Assembly: GCF_014269205.2 (NCBI RefSeq)
Contig: NZ_JABWRY020000001.1
Location: 4,092,001 to 4,156,000 of the forward strand
Direction of reading: 5' to 3'
From: Pseudomonas kermanshahensis
GTDB lineage: Bacteria > Pseudomonadota > Gammaproteobacteria > Pseudomonadales > Pseudomonadaceae
DNA: 64,000 nucleotides
The notes beneath the pieces were generated by a model that saw nothing but the letters and a program-made list of their open reading frames with translations, made no database searches and was not told the DNA's origin. The position numbers and the translations under genes were made by a program. This document shows, one piece after another, positions 19,911 to 30,127 of this stretch (positions within the stretch are counted from its first letter, which is position 1; each line of letters opens with the position of its first letter).

Positions 19911-20879
19911 TCAGCCGCCGATTACCTTCATCACCGTAACACCCCCGGAAAACGCCACATCCTGCTTGTCTGCCAGGGCTTTGACCAGCAGCCGCTGCAA
20001 GGCAGGGAGCGCTTGATGACGCGGCTTTTCCAGCAGATCGCCGACAAAGTGGCGGTTGCTCGACGACAGGCAGCCATGCAGCCAACCCGTCGATGACAAA
20101 CGTAGCCGCGAGCAACCGCGGCAAAACGGCACGCTCTCGTTGGCAATTACGCCGAAATGGCCTTTACCCGGGATCTGGTAACGCAGGGCCGTAGCATCCA
20201 CCGGCACGTCGACCTGCTCGAAGGCATGCTCGGTACCAATCAGCCCGAGCACCTGGTCGAGGCCCACGAATTGCTGCAAAAATGCGTTGCGATCACTGGC
20301 CAAGTGGCCCATGCGCATGAGCTCGATGAAGCGCAGCTCGAAACCCCGCTCGAGGCAGTAATCCAGCAGCGGCAACACCTGGTCGAGGTTTTGCCCACGC
20401 ATCGGCACCATGTTCACTTTGATGCGCATGCCCTGCTCGCTGGCGCGCTGCATGCCTGCCAGCACACTGGCCAGGTCGCCACCACGGGCGATGCGGCGAA
20501 ACGCTAGCGGGTCGAGGGTATCGAGGGACACATTCAAACGGCGGATGCCGGCGGCATGAAGCGCTGGCAGCTTGCGCGCGAGCAACTGGCCATTGGTGGT
20601 CAGCGAGATATCGTCGAGGGGGAGTTTGGCAATGGCAGCCAGAAAGCCATCCAGCCGGGGGCTGACCAGCGGCTCGCCACCAGTAATGCGTAAACGCTCG
20701 ATACCCGCGGCCTCGATGAGGTAAGCAACGCCCCGCGCCAGGGCTTGCGCCGACAGCTCGTCCTGCGCCGCCACCAGGCGTTTGCCATTGGGCACGCAGT
20801 AAGTGCACGCGTAGTTACAGGCAGCCGTCAGGCTGACACGCAGGTTGCGAAAACGCCTGCCTTGACGATCGACGATCAT
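19911..20879 (-). CDS. moaA: GTP 3',8-cyclase, molybdenum cofactor synthesis
   Basis: A radical-SAM enzyme converting GTP to the 3',8-cyclic intermediate of molybdopterin synthesis. The 322-residue protein begins at ATG 20879 (MIVDRQGRRFRNLRVSLT). The N-terminal 4Fe-4S motif CNYACTYC is near residues 22-29, followed by RITGGEPLVSP. The C-terminal cluster CRGCSRLRLSSTGWLHGC is near residues 252-269, and the chain ends MKVIGG with the essential GG tail. No moaBCDE is adjacent. Confidence 0.95.
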   Translation of the reverse strand: MIVDRQGRRFRNLRVSLTAACNYACTYCVPNGKRLVAAQDELSAQALARGVAYLIEAAGIERLRITGGEPLVSPRLDGFLAAIAKLPLDDISLTTNGQLLARKLPALHAAGIRRLNVSLDTLDPLAFRRIARGGDLASVLAGMQRASEQGMRIKVNMVPMRGQNLDQVLPLLDYCLERGFELRFIELMRMGHLASDRNAFLQQFVGLDQVLGLIGTEHAFEQVDVPVDATALRYQIPGKGHFGVIANESVPFCRGCSRLRLSSTGWLHGCLSSSNRHFVGDLLEKPRHQALPALQRLLVKALADKQDVAFSGGVTVMKVIGG

Positions 20880-20912
20880 GGATGACTCCAGCATGGATGA
20901 AGCGGGGCTGGC

Positions 20913-20938
20913 AAAACCTGACTCATAAATCAGGTTTT
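20913..20938 (-). terminator. terminator downstream of the TetR gene
   Basis: AAAACCTGA pairs with TCAGGTTTT around an 8-nt loop and is T-rich on the leftward side. It separates the TetR gene from moaA. Confidence 0.75.
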
Positions 20939-20975
20939 TGCAAGTACCTTGTTCATGCTGGAGCCACCGGACCGG

Positions 20976-21611
20976 TCAGTGGGTGGGTTCCGGGTCGCGT
21001 TTGCGCTTGTTGCCCATGCGTACGCCGATGTCCATGAGGAACTGGAAGAAACCTTCCTGATCTTCAAGCACATTGCTCCAGAACGGCGAGTGGTACAGCG
21101 CCACGGCGCCATGCACCAACGCCCAGGCCGCGCAGTAGTGGAAGTACGGCGGTACGTCTTCGAGCTTGCCTTCGCTGATACGGCCCTTGATCAACTGGGT
21201 GAGGCGATCGAAGTTGGAGGCGCGGATGCTGTGCAACTGCTCGACCATCTCCGGCACCTGATTACCCTTGACCACCTTTTCTTCCAGGCGGTCGAACAGG
21301 CGATAGCGCTGCGGGTCGCGCATGCGGAACTCGAAGTAGGCGCGCGACAGGGCTTCCTTGTCACGGTCGACGTCGGCCGAGTGCAACAGCTCGTTCAAAT
21401 CACGCTCGTAGTCGAGCATCAGGCGCAGGTAGATCTCCGCCTTGGACTTGAAGTGCTTGTAGATCGTGCCTTTGCCGATACCTACCGCGTCAGCGATCAT
21501 CTCGACGGTGACACTGTCTTCACCCTGTTCGAGAAACAGCTTGAGCGCGGTATCGAGGATTTCCTGTTCGCGACGGCGAAACTCACGGACCTTACGAGGT
21601 TCTTTCTGCAT
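20976..21611 (-). CDS. TetR/AcrR-family transcriptional regulator
   Basis: A 211-residue regulator. The helix-turn-helix is at about residues 12-55 (RRREQEILDTALKLFLEQGE, SVTVEMIADAVGIGKGTIYKHF). A long ligand-binding domain follows, and the C-terminus is basic (MGNKRKRDPEPTH). The start ATG 21611 (MQKEPRKVREF) is chosen over longer in-frame codons. It is divergent from a class V aminotransferase gene, with 72 bp between starts. The target is unknown, but the close spacing suggests control of the neighbour or of itself. Confidence 0.9.
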   Translation of the reverse strand: MQKEPRKVREFRRREQEILDTALKLFLEQGEDSVTVEMIADAVGIGKGTIYKHFKSKAEIYLRLMLDYERDLNELLHSADVDRDKEALSRAYFEFRMRDPQRYRLFDRLEEKVVKGNQVPEMVEQLHSIRASNFDRLTQLIKGRISEGKLEDVPPYFHYCAAWALVHGAVALYHSPFWSNVLEDQEGFFQFLMDIGVRMGNKRKRDPEPTH

Positions 21612-21683
21612 AGGAAGGACTGGATGACAATCGAAGCGGTTTATTATGCCTAACTTGCGGGAAATTGCACGGATCATCCAACC

Positions 21684-22817
21684 ATGTCTATGTTTCACGA
21701 TGAGTTCGACCATGCCCCCGGGCTGCGCTACCTGAACCACGCCGCCATCGCCCCCTGGCCACGGCGGGCTGCCGAGGCAGTGGCCCGCTTCGCCCGCGAC
21801 AACGTTTGCCTAGGTGCCAGCGAGTACCCATCCTGGCTGGCCACCGAGCGACGTCTGCGCGCGCGGCTGGCGCGGCTTATCCATGCGCCCTCGCCTGGCG
21901 ATATCGCCTTGGTGAAGAACACCTCCGAAGGGCTGTCGCTGGTCGCCTTTGGGCTGGACTGGGCAGCGGGCGACCAGGTGGTGATCAGCGACGAAGAGTT
22001 CCCCTCCAACCGCGTGGTGTGGGAGGCGTTGGCCGACCGTGGCGTGCAGGTGATCGAAGCCAGCCTGGCCGGCCCAGACCCCGAAGCCACCTTGCTGACG
22101 GCCTGCGGCCCACGCACCCGGCTATTGGCGGTCAGTGCGGTGCAGTTCGGCAGTGGCCTGCGCCTGGACCTGGCGCGCCTGGGTGAGGGTTGCCGGGCGC
22201 GTAATGTACTGTTCTGCGTCGATGCCATTCAGCAGGTAGGCGCCCTGCCCTTCGACGTGCAACGCTTTCAGTGTGATTTTGCCGTGGCCGATGGCCATAA
22301 GTGGATGCTCGGCCCTGAGGGGCTGGGGATGTTCTATTGCCGCGCCGCGCTACGCCCGCAACTTGAACTCAATGCCTATGGCTGGCACATGCTGGAACAC
22401 TTGGGCGACTTCGACCAACGCCAATGGCAGCCCGCTCACAGCGCGCGGCGTTTCGAGTGTGGCAGCCCGAACATGCTCGGCGCCCACGCGCTGGAGGCAA
22501 GCCTGTCGCTCCTGGAGGAGGTCGGTATCAGCACGGTCGCGCAGCAATTGCAACAGCGCGTGGCTCAGTTGTATGAAGGCTTGGCATCAGTGCCCGGTGT
22601 TGTGCTGCACACCCCGGCTGACCCAGACAGACGAGCGGGCATCGTCACATTCAGTATCAAAGGGCAGGCCAGCGTGGACATCTACAAGGCCTTGATGGCC
22701 CAGCGCACAATTTGCGCTTTGCGCGGCGGCAGTGTGCGATTTTCACCGCATTTCTATACCGGTGAGCAACTGATCGACGAAACTGTTCAGCAGGTGCGGC
22801 GCCTGGCCATGCACTGA
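21684..22817 (+). CDS. class V aminotransferase (NifS/SufS-like fold)
   Basis: A 377-residue PLP enzyme. The PLP lysine is in ADGHKWMLGPEGLGMFY near residue 205, preceded by the cofactor-contacting FCVDAIQQVGALPFD (Asp) and the NTSEGL motif near residue 76. The C-terminal part ICALRGGSVRFSPHFYT is typical of fold type I class V. The reaction (desulfurase, lyase or aminotransferase) cannot be told from sequence. It lies between a TetR gene and the RgsA sRNA region. Confidence 0.88.
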   Translation: MSMFHDEFDHAPGLRYLNHAAIAPWPRRAAEAVARFARDNVCLGASEYPSWLATERRLRARLARLIHAPSPGDIALVKNTSEGLSLVAFGLDWAAGDQVVISDEEFPSNRVVWEALADRGVQVIEASLAGPDPEATLLTACGPRTRLLAVSAVQFGSGLRLDLARLGEGCRARNVLFCVDAIQQVGALPFDVQRFQCDFAVADGHKWMLGPEGLGMFYCRAALRPQLELNAYGWHMLEHLGDFDQRQWQPAHSARRFECGSPNMLGAHALEASLSLLEEVGISTVAQQLQQRVAQLYEGLASVPGVVLHTPADPDRRAGIVTFSIKGQASVDIYKALMAQRTICALRGGSVRFSPHFYTGEQLIDETVQQVRRLAMH

Positions 22818-22894
22818 GAGTGCAATGGAACGCGGGCGTATTCCAAATCTGTTTAAAAAACGACCAACAGCCACTGGCACTGCGCCAAACCTGA

Positions 22895-22902
22895 CCAATA
22901 CT
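22895..22902 (+). promoter_or_regulatory. RpoS-like -10 element of the rgsA candidate
   Basis: CCAATACT followed by TG resembles the extended CTATACTT-type -10 used by RpoS. It lies about 7 bp before the predicted RNA start near 22909. No clear -35 is seen. Confidence 0.4.
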
Positions 22903-22908
22903 TGAAGT

Positions 22909-23029
22909 GTTGGCGCGGCGCATCCCCCCCAAGTGGCGCGCCGATAAAGGTGCTCAGGGACCGCGTACCTTTGTTTTACTCCTAATGGTCTTAACCCGGA
23001 TTCCCTCCCCCAGAACCCGGGTTTTTTTT
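22909..23029 (+). ncRNA. rgsA: small RNA RgsA (P16), candidate
   Basis: A 222-bp gap between the class V aminotransferase and tatD holds an RpoS-like -10 (22895), a GC-rich middle, an unstructured pyrimidine-rich stretch and a strong intrinsic terminator ending at 23029, giving about 121 nt. From memory, RgsA of P. aeruginosa lies directly beside the tatD-family gene, is about 120 nt long and depends on RpoS and Hfq. The position, orientation, length and terminator all fit. I identified it by locus and structure, not by an alignment. Confidence 0.72.
22993..23029 (+). terminator. terminator of the rgsA candidate
   Basis: AACCCGG (22993-22999) pairs with CCGGGTT (23017-23023), followed by a run of T up to 23029. 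Confidence 0.85.
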
Positions 23030-23039
23030 GCCTGTCGCG

Positions 23040-23825
23040 CTACCCGGCCACGCGAGCCAGCGGGAACAACCGCTTGAAGTTGGCGGTGGTCTGCTCCGCC
23101 AACTGCTCATAGCTGGCCCCTCGCAACGAGGCGACGTATTCGGCCACCTCACGCACATACTGCGGCAGGTTAGGCTTGCCCCGGTGCGGTATCGGTGCCA
23201 GGTATGGCGAATCGGTCTCCACCAGCAGGCGGTCGACAGGCACTTGGCGCGCCACCTCACGCAAGGCATCGGCATTGCGGAAGGTGACGATGCCCGACAA
23301 CGAGATGTAATAGCCCAGGTCCAGCGCCGCCTTGGCCATGTCCCAGTCTTCGGTGAAGCAGTGCAGCACACCGGCTTGGGGCAGGTTCGCCTCGCGCAGC
23401 AGCGCCAGGGTGTCGGCCCGCGCAGCACGGGTATGCACGATCACCGGCTTGCCGGTCTGGCACGAGGCCTCCAGGTGCAGGCGAAACGATGCCTGCTGCA
23501 ACTCGGCGGCTTCCGGCTCGTAGTGGTAGTCCAGGCCGGTTTCACCGATCGCCACCACATGCGGATGCGCCAACTCACGCAATAGCCACTCCAACGCCGG
23601 GGTTTCGCCCGGTGCCAGGTCGAGCGGGTGCACCCCCACCGAACAATCGACATCGGCGTACTGCTCACTCAGCGCTTTGACCGCACCAGCGTTCTCGGCG
23701 CTGACGCCAATGCACAGGAAGTGCCTCACCCCGCGCTCACGCGCGGCTTGCAGGGCGGCATCGAGGGAGCCCTGGTGGGCGCTCAGGTCAAGACGGTCAA
23801 GGTGGCAATGGGAATCTACGAGCAT
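23040..23825 (-). CDS. tatD: TatD-family Mg-dependent deoxyribonuclease
   Basis: A 261-residue metal-dependent hydrolase. It starts MLVDSHCHLDRLDLS with the HxH metal motif at residues 6-8, then GVHPLD near residue 69, AIGETGLDYHYEPE near residue 90 with the metal-bridging Glu, a VIVHTRAA His near 125 and LLVETDSPYLAP near residue 200. These complete the family metal site. The start ATG 23825 is preferred to a 5-codon longer option. In other pseudomonads a pilZ gene lies between tatD and holB; here the 29 bp between them has room for nothing. Confidence 0.92.
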   Translation of the reverse strand: MLVDSHCHLDRLDLSAHQGSLDAALQAARERGVRHFLCIGVSAENAGAVKALSEQYADVDCSVGVHPLDLAPGETPALEWLLRELAHPHVVAIGETGLDYHYEPEAAELQQASFRLHLEASCQTGKPVIVHTRAARADTLALLREANLPQAGVLHCFTEDWDMAKAALDLGYYISLSGIVTFRNADALREVARQVPVDRLLVETDSPYLAPIPHRGKPNLPQYVREVAEYVASLRGASYEQLAEQTTANFKRLFPLARVAG

Positions 23826-23854
23826 GGGATAACGGCACACATGAAAAGGGAAAG

Positions 23855-25475
<1,621 letters not shown>

Positions 25476-26678
25476 TTAATGTTGTTCGTCGGGCGTCGGC
25501 GCAGTGGCCGGTGCATCGACGGGGGCAGGGTCGCTGGCCGGGGCGGTTTCCTGCACGGGCGCCTCATCGGGCTCAGGCTGCGCAGTCGGCTGGTCCGCTG
25601 CGGGCGTCTCGGGCTCCACGGCCTCCCCCGCACCCGGCTGGGCCTGCGGAGCCGGGCTGGAGCGGTAATCCGCCCGCCGCTTGAGCTGGAACTCGCGCAC
25701 CGCCGAGTTGTGATCGTCCAGGTCGTCGGAGAACACGTGACTGCCATCGCCGCGAGCGACGAAATACAAGCTGGTGCCATCGGACGGATTGAGCGCAGCG
25801 TGAATCGCCTCGCGGCCGACCATGGCGATGGGCGTCGGCGGCAGGCCGGTAATGGTGTAGGTGTTATAGGGCGTTGGCTCACGCAGGTCGGCGCGGGTGA
25901 TTTTGCCGTTGTAGCGCTCGCCCATGCCATAGATCACTGTTGGGTCGGTCTGCAGCATCATGCCCAGGCGCAAGCGCCGCACGAACACGCCGGCAATCTG
26001 CCCACGCTCTTGCGGGATGCCGGTTTCCTTCTCCACCAACGAGGCCATGATCAGCGCCTGGTAGGGGTCGCGATAAGGCAGGTCAGTGGTGCGCTCCGAC
26101 CACTCCTTGGCCAGCACTTCGTCCAGGCGCATGTAGGCTTGCTGCAACAATTCGATGTCGCTCATGCCACGCACGAAGCGGTAAGTGTCCGGGAAGAAGC
26201 GGCCTTCAGGGAACACCCCGGTGTGGCCAAGCTTGTCCATGACCTCGGCGTCGGTCAGGCCGTCCAGCGTGTGCTTGAGCTTTTCGTGCTTGGCGATCGC
26301 CGAGCGTACCTGGCGGAAGGTCCAGCCTTCGACCAGGGTCAGGTTGTACTGCACGACATCGCCGCGGCGCCACGCATCGAACAACTGCTCGACCGTCATG
26401 CCCGGGGTCAGGCGGTACTCACCGGTGTGCAGGGGCGTACCGGCCATGTTGAAGCGCCAGTAAAGCCGCAGCCAAAAGGCGTCATCGAGCAACCCCTCGT
26501 TCTGCATGCGGTAGAACATGCGGTTGGGGTTGGTGCCATTGGGCACATCGAGCAGGCGCTCCTGCGTCACGTGCAAGGGCTGCTCCAGGACCGAGTTGAC
26601 CTTCCAGGCTGACCAACCGAATGCCAGGCCAGCCAGGATCAACCCCATTTCCAGCAGCAGCAGGAATTTGCGTCTCAC
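25476..26678 (-). CDS. mltG: endolytic murein transglycosylase MltG
   Basis: Cleaves nascent peptidoglycan strands to set chain length. The start is taken as GTG 26678 (MRRKFLLLLEMGLIL..., 400 residues), because pabC stops at 26683 and the longer TTG form would overlap it. One N-terminal membrane helix is followed by the YceG fold: GEYRLTPGMTVEQLFDAWRRGDV near 100, the catalytic glutamate in MASLVEKETGIPQE near 220, and TPYNTYTITGLPPTPIAM near 275. After residue 335 an unusual Ala/Pro/Glu-rich tail of about 65 residues ends the protein. Confidence 0.93.
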   Translation of the reverse strand: MRRKFLLLLEMGLILAGLAFGWSAWKVNSVLEQPLHVTQERLLDVPNGTNPNRMFYRMQNEGLLDDAFWLRLYWRFNMAGTPLHTGEYRLTPGMTVEQLFDAWRRGDVVQYNLTLVEGWTFRQVRSAIAKHEKLKHTLDGLTDAEVMDKLGHTGVFPEGRFFPDTYRFVRGMSDIELLQQAYMRLDEVLAKEWSERTTDLPYRDPYQALIMASLVEKETGIPQERGQIAGVFVRRLRLGMMLQTDPTVIYGMGERYNGKITRADLREPTPYNTYTITGLPPTPIAMVGREAIHAALNPSDGTSLYFVARGDGSHVFSDDLDDHNSAVREFQLKRRADYRSSPAPQAQPGAGEAVEPETPAADQPTAQPEPDEAPVQETAPASDPAPVDAPATAPTPDEQH

Positions 26679-26682
26679 GAAT

Positions 26683-27498
26683 TCAGGTATCCAGTAACGT
26701 ACGGGCAACGGCCTGCAGTTTACGGGTGAGTGGGCCTGGCGACCAGTTCAGCGCGGCAATTCCCCGCACAGGCCAGACCCCATAGACACTGTTGCAAACG
26801 AATACTTCATCCGCCTGCTGCAGTTCATCGAATGCCAGGTCACGAACCTGGACGGGAATGGCCAGCGCCTGGGCCTGCTGCAACAACGCGGCACGCATTA
26901 CTCCCGCGACGCCGCATCGGCTGAGGTCTGCGGTCAGTAGCACGCCGTCACGCACCAGGAAAAGATTGCTATACACCCCTTCGACCACCCTGCCCCGCCC
27001 ATCTCGCATGAGGCCTTCGGCATGCTCGCTGTCCTGCCATTCGGCACGCGCCAGCACCTGCTCCAGGCGATTGAGGTGTTTGAGCCCGGCCAGCAGCGGT
27101 TGTTCCCCAAGCCGGGTCTGGCACGGGAACAAACGCACGCCACGCTCGGCATGCTCGACAGGATAGCTGGGCAGTGGGCTGCCCTGAAGGATGCGCCGTG
27201 CCGCGGCACCGGCAACCGGGGCATAGCCGCGCTGGCTGTCGCCACGGGTCAGGATGAGTTTGGCGACGCCATCACCGAGCTGGCTGGCGTAACGCAGAAG
27301 CTCGTCTTCAACCAACACCAGGTCAACGTCGATTGCCAGGCGCTGGCAACCCAGCGCCAAGCGTGCGAGGTGACCCGCCAGCAAACTGGGCCGGCCACCG
27401 CGCACGGCGATGGTCTCGAACAGACCATCGCCGTATGCCAGGCCGCGGTTTTGCAAGTTGACTGCATCCGCCGGCTGGCCGTCGACCCAGCTGTGCAT
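26683..27498 (-). CDS. pabC: aminodeoxychorismate lyase
   Basis: A PLP enzyme that converts 4-amino-4-deoxychorismate to p-aminobenzoate and pyruvate in folate synthesis; 271 residues, fold type IV. The start is ATG 27498 ([11 protein letters not shown]), whose A is shared with the TGA of fabF (TGATG). NRGLAYGDGLFETI near residue 18, KLILTRGDSQRGY near 80, the PLP lysine in GLKHLNRLEQV near 138 and VYSNLFLVRDGVLLTADLS near 178 are visible. It sits between fabF and mltG in a compact operon. Confidence 0.94.
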   Translation of the reverse strand: MHSWVDGQPADAVNLQNRGLAYGDGLFETIAVRGGRPSLLAGHLARLALGCQRLAIDVDLVLVEDELLRYASQLGDGVAKLILTRGDSQRGYAPVAGAAARRILQGSPLPSYPVEHAERGVRLFPCQTRLGEQPLLAGLKHLNRLEQVLARAEWQDSEHAEGLMRDGRGRVVEGVYSNLFLVRDGVLLTADLSRCGVAGVMRAALLQQAQALAIPVQVRDLAFDELQQADEVFVCNSVYGVWPVRGIAALNWSPGPLTRKLQAVARTLLDT

Positions 27499-28742
27499 CA
27501 ACCGGCGAACCGGCGGAACACCAGCGAGCCGTTGGTGCCACCAAAGCCGAACGAGTTGGACAGCACCACATCGATCGGCATGCTGCGCGCCTGGTGTGGC
27601 ACGAAGTCCAGGTCACACCCTTCGTCCGGCTCGTCCAGGTTGATGGTCGGCGGCGCCATCTGGCTGTTGATCGCCAGCACGCTGAAGATCGCTTCCACCG
27701 CGCCAGCAGCACCCAGCAGGTGGCCAGTCATCGACTTGGTCGAGCTGACCGCGAGCTTGTAGGCATGCTCACCGAACACACGCTTGATCGCCGCCACTTC
27801 GGCGATATCGCCGGCCGGGGTCGAAGTGCCGTGGGCGTTGATGTAGCTGACCTCTTCAGGCTGGATACCCGCATCGCGCAGGGCATTGGCCATGCAACGG
27901 GCAGCGCCTTCGCCGGTATCGGGTGGCGAGGTCATGTGGTAAGCGTCGCCGCTCATGCCGAAACCAACCAGCTCGGCATAAATGGTCGCGCCACGGGCCT
28001 TGGCGTGCTCGAGTTCTTCCAGCACCAGGGCACCGGCACCGTCAGACAGCACGAAACCATCACGGCCTTTGTCCCAAGGACGGCTGGCACGGCTTGGCTC
28101 ATCGTTGCGGGTCGACAGCGCACGCGATGCGCCGAAGCCGCCCATGCCCAGGCCGCAGGCGGCCATTTCGGCGCCACCGGCGATCATCACGTCAGCTTCG
28201 CCGTAGGCGATGTTGCGCGCCGCCATGCCGATGCAGTGGGTGCCCGTGGTGCAGGCGGTGGCAATGGCGTAGTTCGGGCCCTGCAACCCCAAGTGGATAG
28301 ACAGGAAACCGGAGATCATGTTGATGATCGAACCCGGCACGAAGAACGGCGAAATACGCCGCGGGCCCTGCTCGTGCAGGGTCCGGCTGGTTTCTTCGAT
28401 GTTGGTCAGGCCACCAATACCCGAACCCATGGCCACGCCAATGCGTTCACGGTTGCTGTCGTTGACCTCCAGGCCCGCATTACGCACGGCCTGGAACCCG
28501 GCCGCCAGGCCGTACTGGATGAACAGGTCAAGTTTGCGGGCCTCTTTGGCCGACAGGTACTGTTCGACCTCAAAGCCTTTCACCGAGCCGCCGAAACGGG
28601 TGGAGTAGGCAGACAGATCCGTATGTTCGATCGGACCGATGCCACTGCGGCCAGCCAGAATGCCCTGCCAGGTGCTCGGTACATCGGTACCCAGTGGCGA
28701 CAGCATACCCATACCGGTGACCACGACGCGTCTACGCGACAC
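27498..28742 (-). CDS. fabF: beta-ketoacyl-ACP synthase II
   Basis: A condensing enzyme of fatty-acid elongation, 414 residues. It starts at GTG 28742 with GGAG 7 nt upstream ([18 protein letters not shown]). The catalytic cysteine is in the [18 protein letters not shown] segment near residue 165. The active-site histidines are in [17 protein letters not shown] near 303 and [16 protein letters not shown] near 340. It ends RFAG. The acpP gene is 188 bp upstream with a terminator between, so fabF may be partly attenuated. It overlaps pabC by one base. Confidence 0.97.
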   Translation of the reverse strand: MSRRRVVVTGMGMLSPLGTDVPSTWQGILAGRSGIGPIEHTDLSAYSTRFGGSVKGFEVEQYLSAKEARKLDLFIQYGLAAGFQAVRNAGLEVNDSNRERIGVAMGSGIGGLTNIEETSRTLHEQGPRRISPFFVPGSIINMISGFLSIHLGLQGPNYAIATACTTGTHCIGMAARNIAYGEADVMIAGGAEMAACGLGMGGFGASRALSTRNDEPSRASRPWDKGRDGFVLSDGAGALVLEELEHAKARGATIYAELVGFGMSGDAYHMTSPPDTGEGAARCMANALRDAGIQPEEVSYINAHGTSTPAGDIAEVAAIKRVFGEHAYKLAVSSTKSMTGHLLGAAGAVEAIFSVLAINSQMAPPTINLDEPDEGCDLDFVPHQARSMPIDVVLSNSFGFGGTNGSLVFRRFAG

Positions 28743-28866
28743 AGTACTCTCCTTTTCTAATAACAGAGTCTCTTGGCATTGCATTCATGCGATGGAATGG
28801 AATGACAACAGGCTCTCGGTGCGCGGTGAACGATACCCTTGAGCTGAAGGCAGGGGGCTCGCAAAG

Positions 28867-28902
28867 AAAAAACCGCACGCCAGCAAAGGCAGTGCGGTTT
28901 TT
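28867..28902 (-). terminator. intrinsic terminator between acpP and fabF
   Basis: Leftward AAAAACCGCAC and GTGCGGTTTTTT form a stem with a 13-nt loop and a T tract. It lies between acpP and fabF, so most acpP transcripts should stop before fabF, which fits the high demand for acyl carrier protein. Confidence 0.82.
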
Positions 28903-28930
28903 CCCGACAAGAAGCGTCGACTACTGCGTC

Positions 28931-29167
28931 TTAGGCCTTGTGGCTGTTGACGTAGTCGATAGCGGCTTGAACGGTAGTGATCTTCTCGGCTTCTTCGTCA
29001 GGAATCTCGGTCTCGAATTCCTCTTCCAGAGCCATCACCAGCTCAACGGTGTCAAGCGAATCGGCACCCAGGTCATCGACGAAGGACTTCTCGTTGGTCA
29101 CTTCCTCTTCCTTGACGCCCAGTTGCTCGGCGACGATTTTCTTGACGCGTTCTTCGATGGTGCTCAT
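28931..29167 (-). CDS. acpP: acyl carrier protein
   Basis: A 78-residue acidic carrier that holds growing fatty acyl chains on phosphopantetheine. The attachment serine is in [20 protein letters not shown] (residues 31-50; DSL motif). The length, acidic helix composition and four-helix pattern are standard. Start ATG 29167 ([20 protein letters not shown]). It is transcribed from a likely promoter at 29219-29246 and ended by the terminator at 28867-28902. Confidence 0.98.
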   Translation of the reverse strand: MSTIEERVKKIVAEQLGVKEEEVTNEKSFVDDLGADSLDTVELVMALEEEFETEIPDEEAEKITTVQAAIDYVNSHKA

Positions 29168-29218
29168 ACCTAGTTTTCACTCCTAATGGACATATGTCAG
29201 GCAGCTGGCCGGTGACCA

Positions 29219-29246
29219 ATTTTATAGAAAGACGTTCGCTTTTCAA
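29219..29246 (-). promoter_or_regulatory. promoter candidate for acpP
   Basis: Leftward TTGAAA (29246-29241), a 16-nt spacer and TAAAAT (29224-29219), 52 bp before the acpP start. The acpP-fabG gap of 204 bp contains no other recognised feature. Confidence 0.6.
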
Positions 29247-29371
29247 GCTAAACGCACCTTCGGATTAGTCACCGCACCCGCTGCCTGGAATCTGGTTGCA
29301 GCTTTATAACGGATTTTAGGCTCGCAGTATGACTCTTTTTTTACGAAATCCGTCACATTGAGTTGCAGTTG

Positions 29372-30112
29372 TTACATGTACATCCCGCCGTTGACCGGCA
29401 CCGTAGCGCCGGTCACATAGGCTGCGCCGTCGGAGGCCAGGAAGGAAACCACCTTGGCGATTTCCTCGGCCTGGCCCAGGCGGCCCAGCGGAATCTGGGT
29501 CTGCAGGGCTTCGCGCTGCGCTTCTGGCAGCTCGCGAGTCATGTCGGTGTCGATGAAGCCCGGGGTCACCGAGTTGACGGTGATACCACGCGAGCCCACT
29601 TCACGCGCCAGGGCGCGGCTGAAGCCTTCGAGGCCGGCCTTGGCCGCCGCGTAGTTGGCCTGGCCGGCGTTGCCCATGGCACCGACAACCGAGCCGATGC
29701 TGATGATACGACCCCAACGCGCCTTGGTCATGCCGCGCAGCACGCCCTTGGACAGACGGTAGAGGCTGTTCAGGTTGGTGTCGATCACATCGAACCACTC
29801 GTCGTCCTTCATGCGCAGCATGAGGTTGTCGCGGGTGATGCCGGCGTTGTTGACCAGGATGGTCGGCGCACCGAACTGTGCGCTGATGGCACCCAGCACC
29901 GCTTCCACGGACTCGGCGCTGGTCACATTCAGCTCCATGCCGGTGCCGGCGATGCCGTGCTCTTTGAGGGTGGCGGCAATGCGCTCGGCGCCGGAAGCCG
30001 ACGTGGCGGTGCCGATCACGGTCGCGCCCTGGCGGCCCAGTTCGAGGGCAATGGCCTGGCCGATGCCACGGCTAGCGCCGGTGACCAGTGCAACTTTACC
30101 TTGCAGGCTCAT
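29372..30112 (-). CDS. fabG: 3-oxoacyl-ACP reductase
   Basis: An NADPH-dependent short-chain dehydrogenase of 246 residues that reduces beta-ketoacyl-ACP. The cofactor motif TGASRGIGQA is at residues 12-21, NNAGIT near residue 88, and the catalytic Ser-Tyr-Lys set is in SIGSVVG and NYAAAKAG. The C-terminal GMYM end is typical. It lies 15 bp after fabD and before acpP in the fatty-acid cluster. Confidence 0.97.
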   Translation of the reverse strand: MSLQGKVALVTGASRGIGQAIALELGRQGATVIGTATSASGAERIAATLKEHGIAGTGMELNVTSAESVEAVLGAISAQFGAPTILVNNAGITRDNLMLRMKDDEWFDVIDTNLNSLYRLSKGVLRGMTKARWGRIISIGSVVGAMGNAGQANYAAAKAGLEGFSRALAREVGSRGITVNSVTPGFIDTDMTRELPEAQREALQTQIPLGRLGQAEEIAKVVSFLASDGAAYVTGATVPVNGGMYM

Positions 30113-30127
30113 GCAAGCTTCTCCAAT

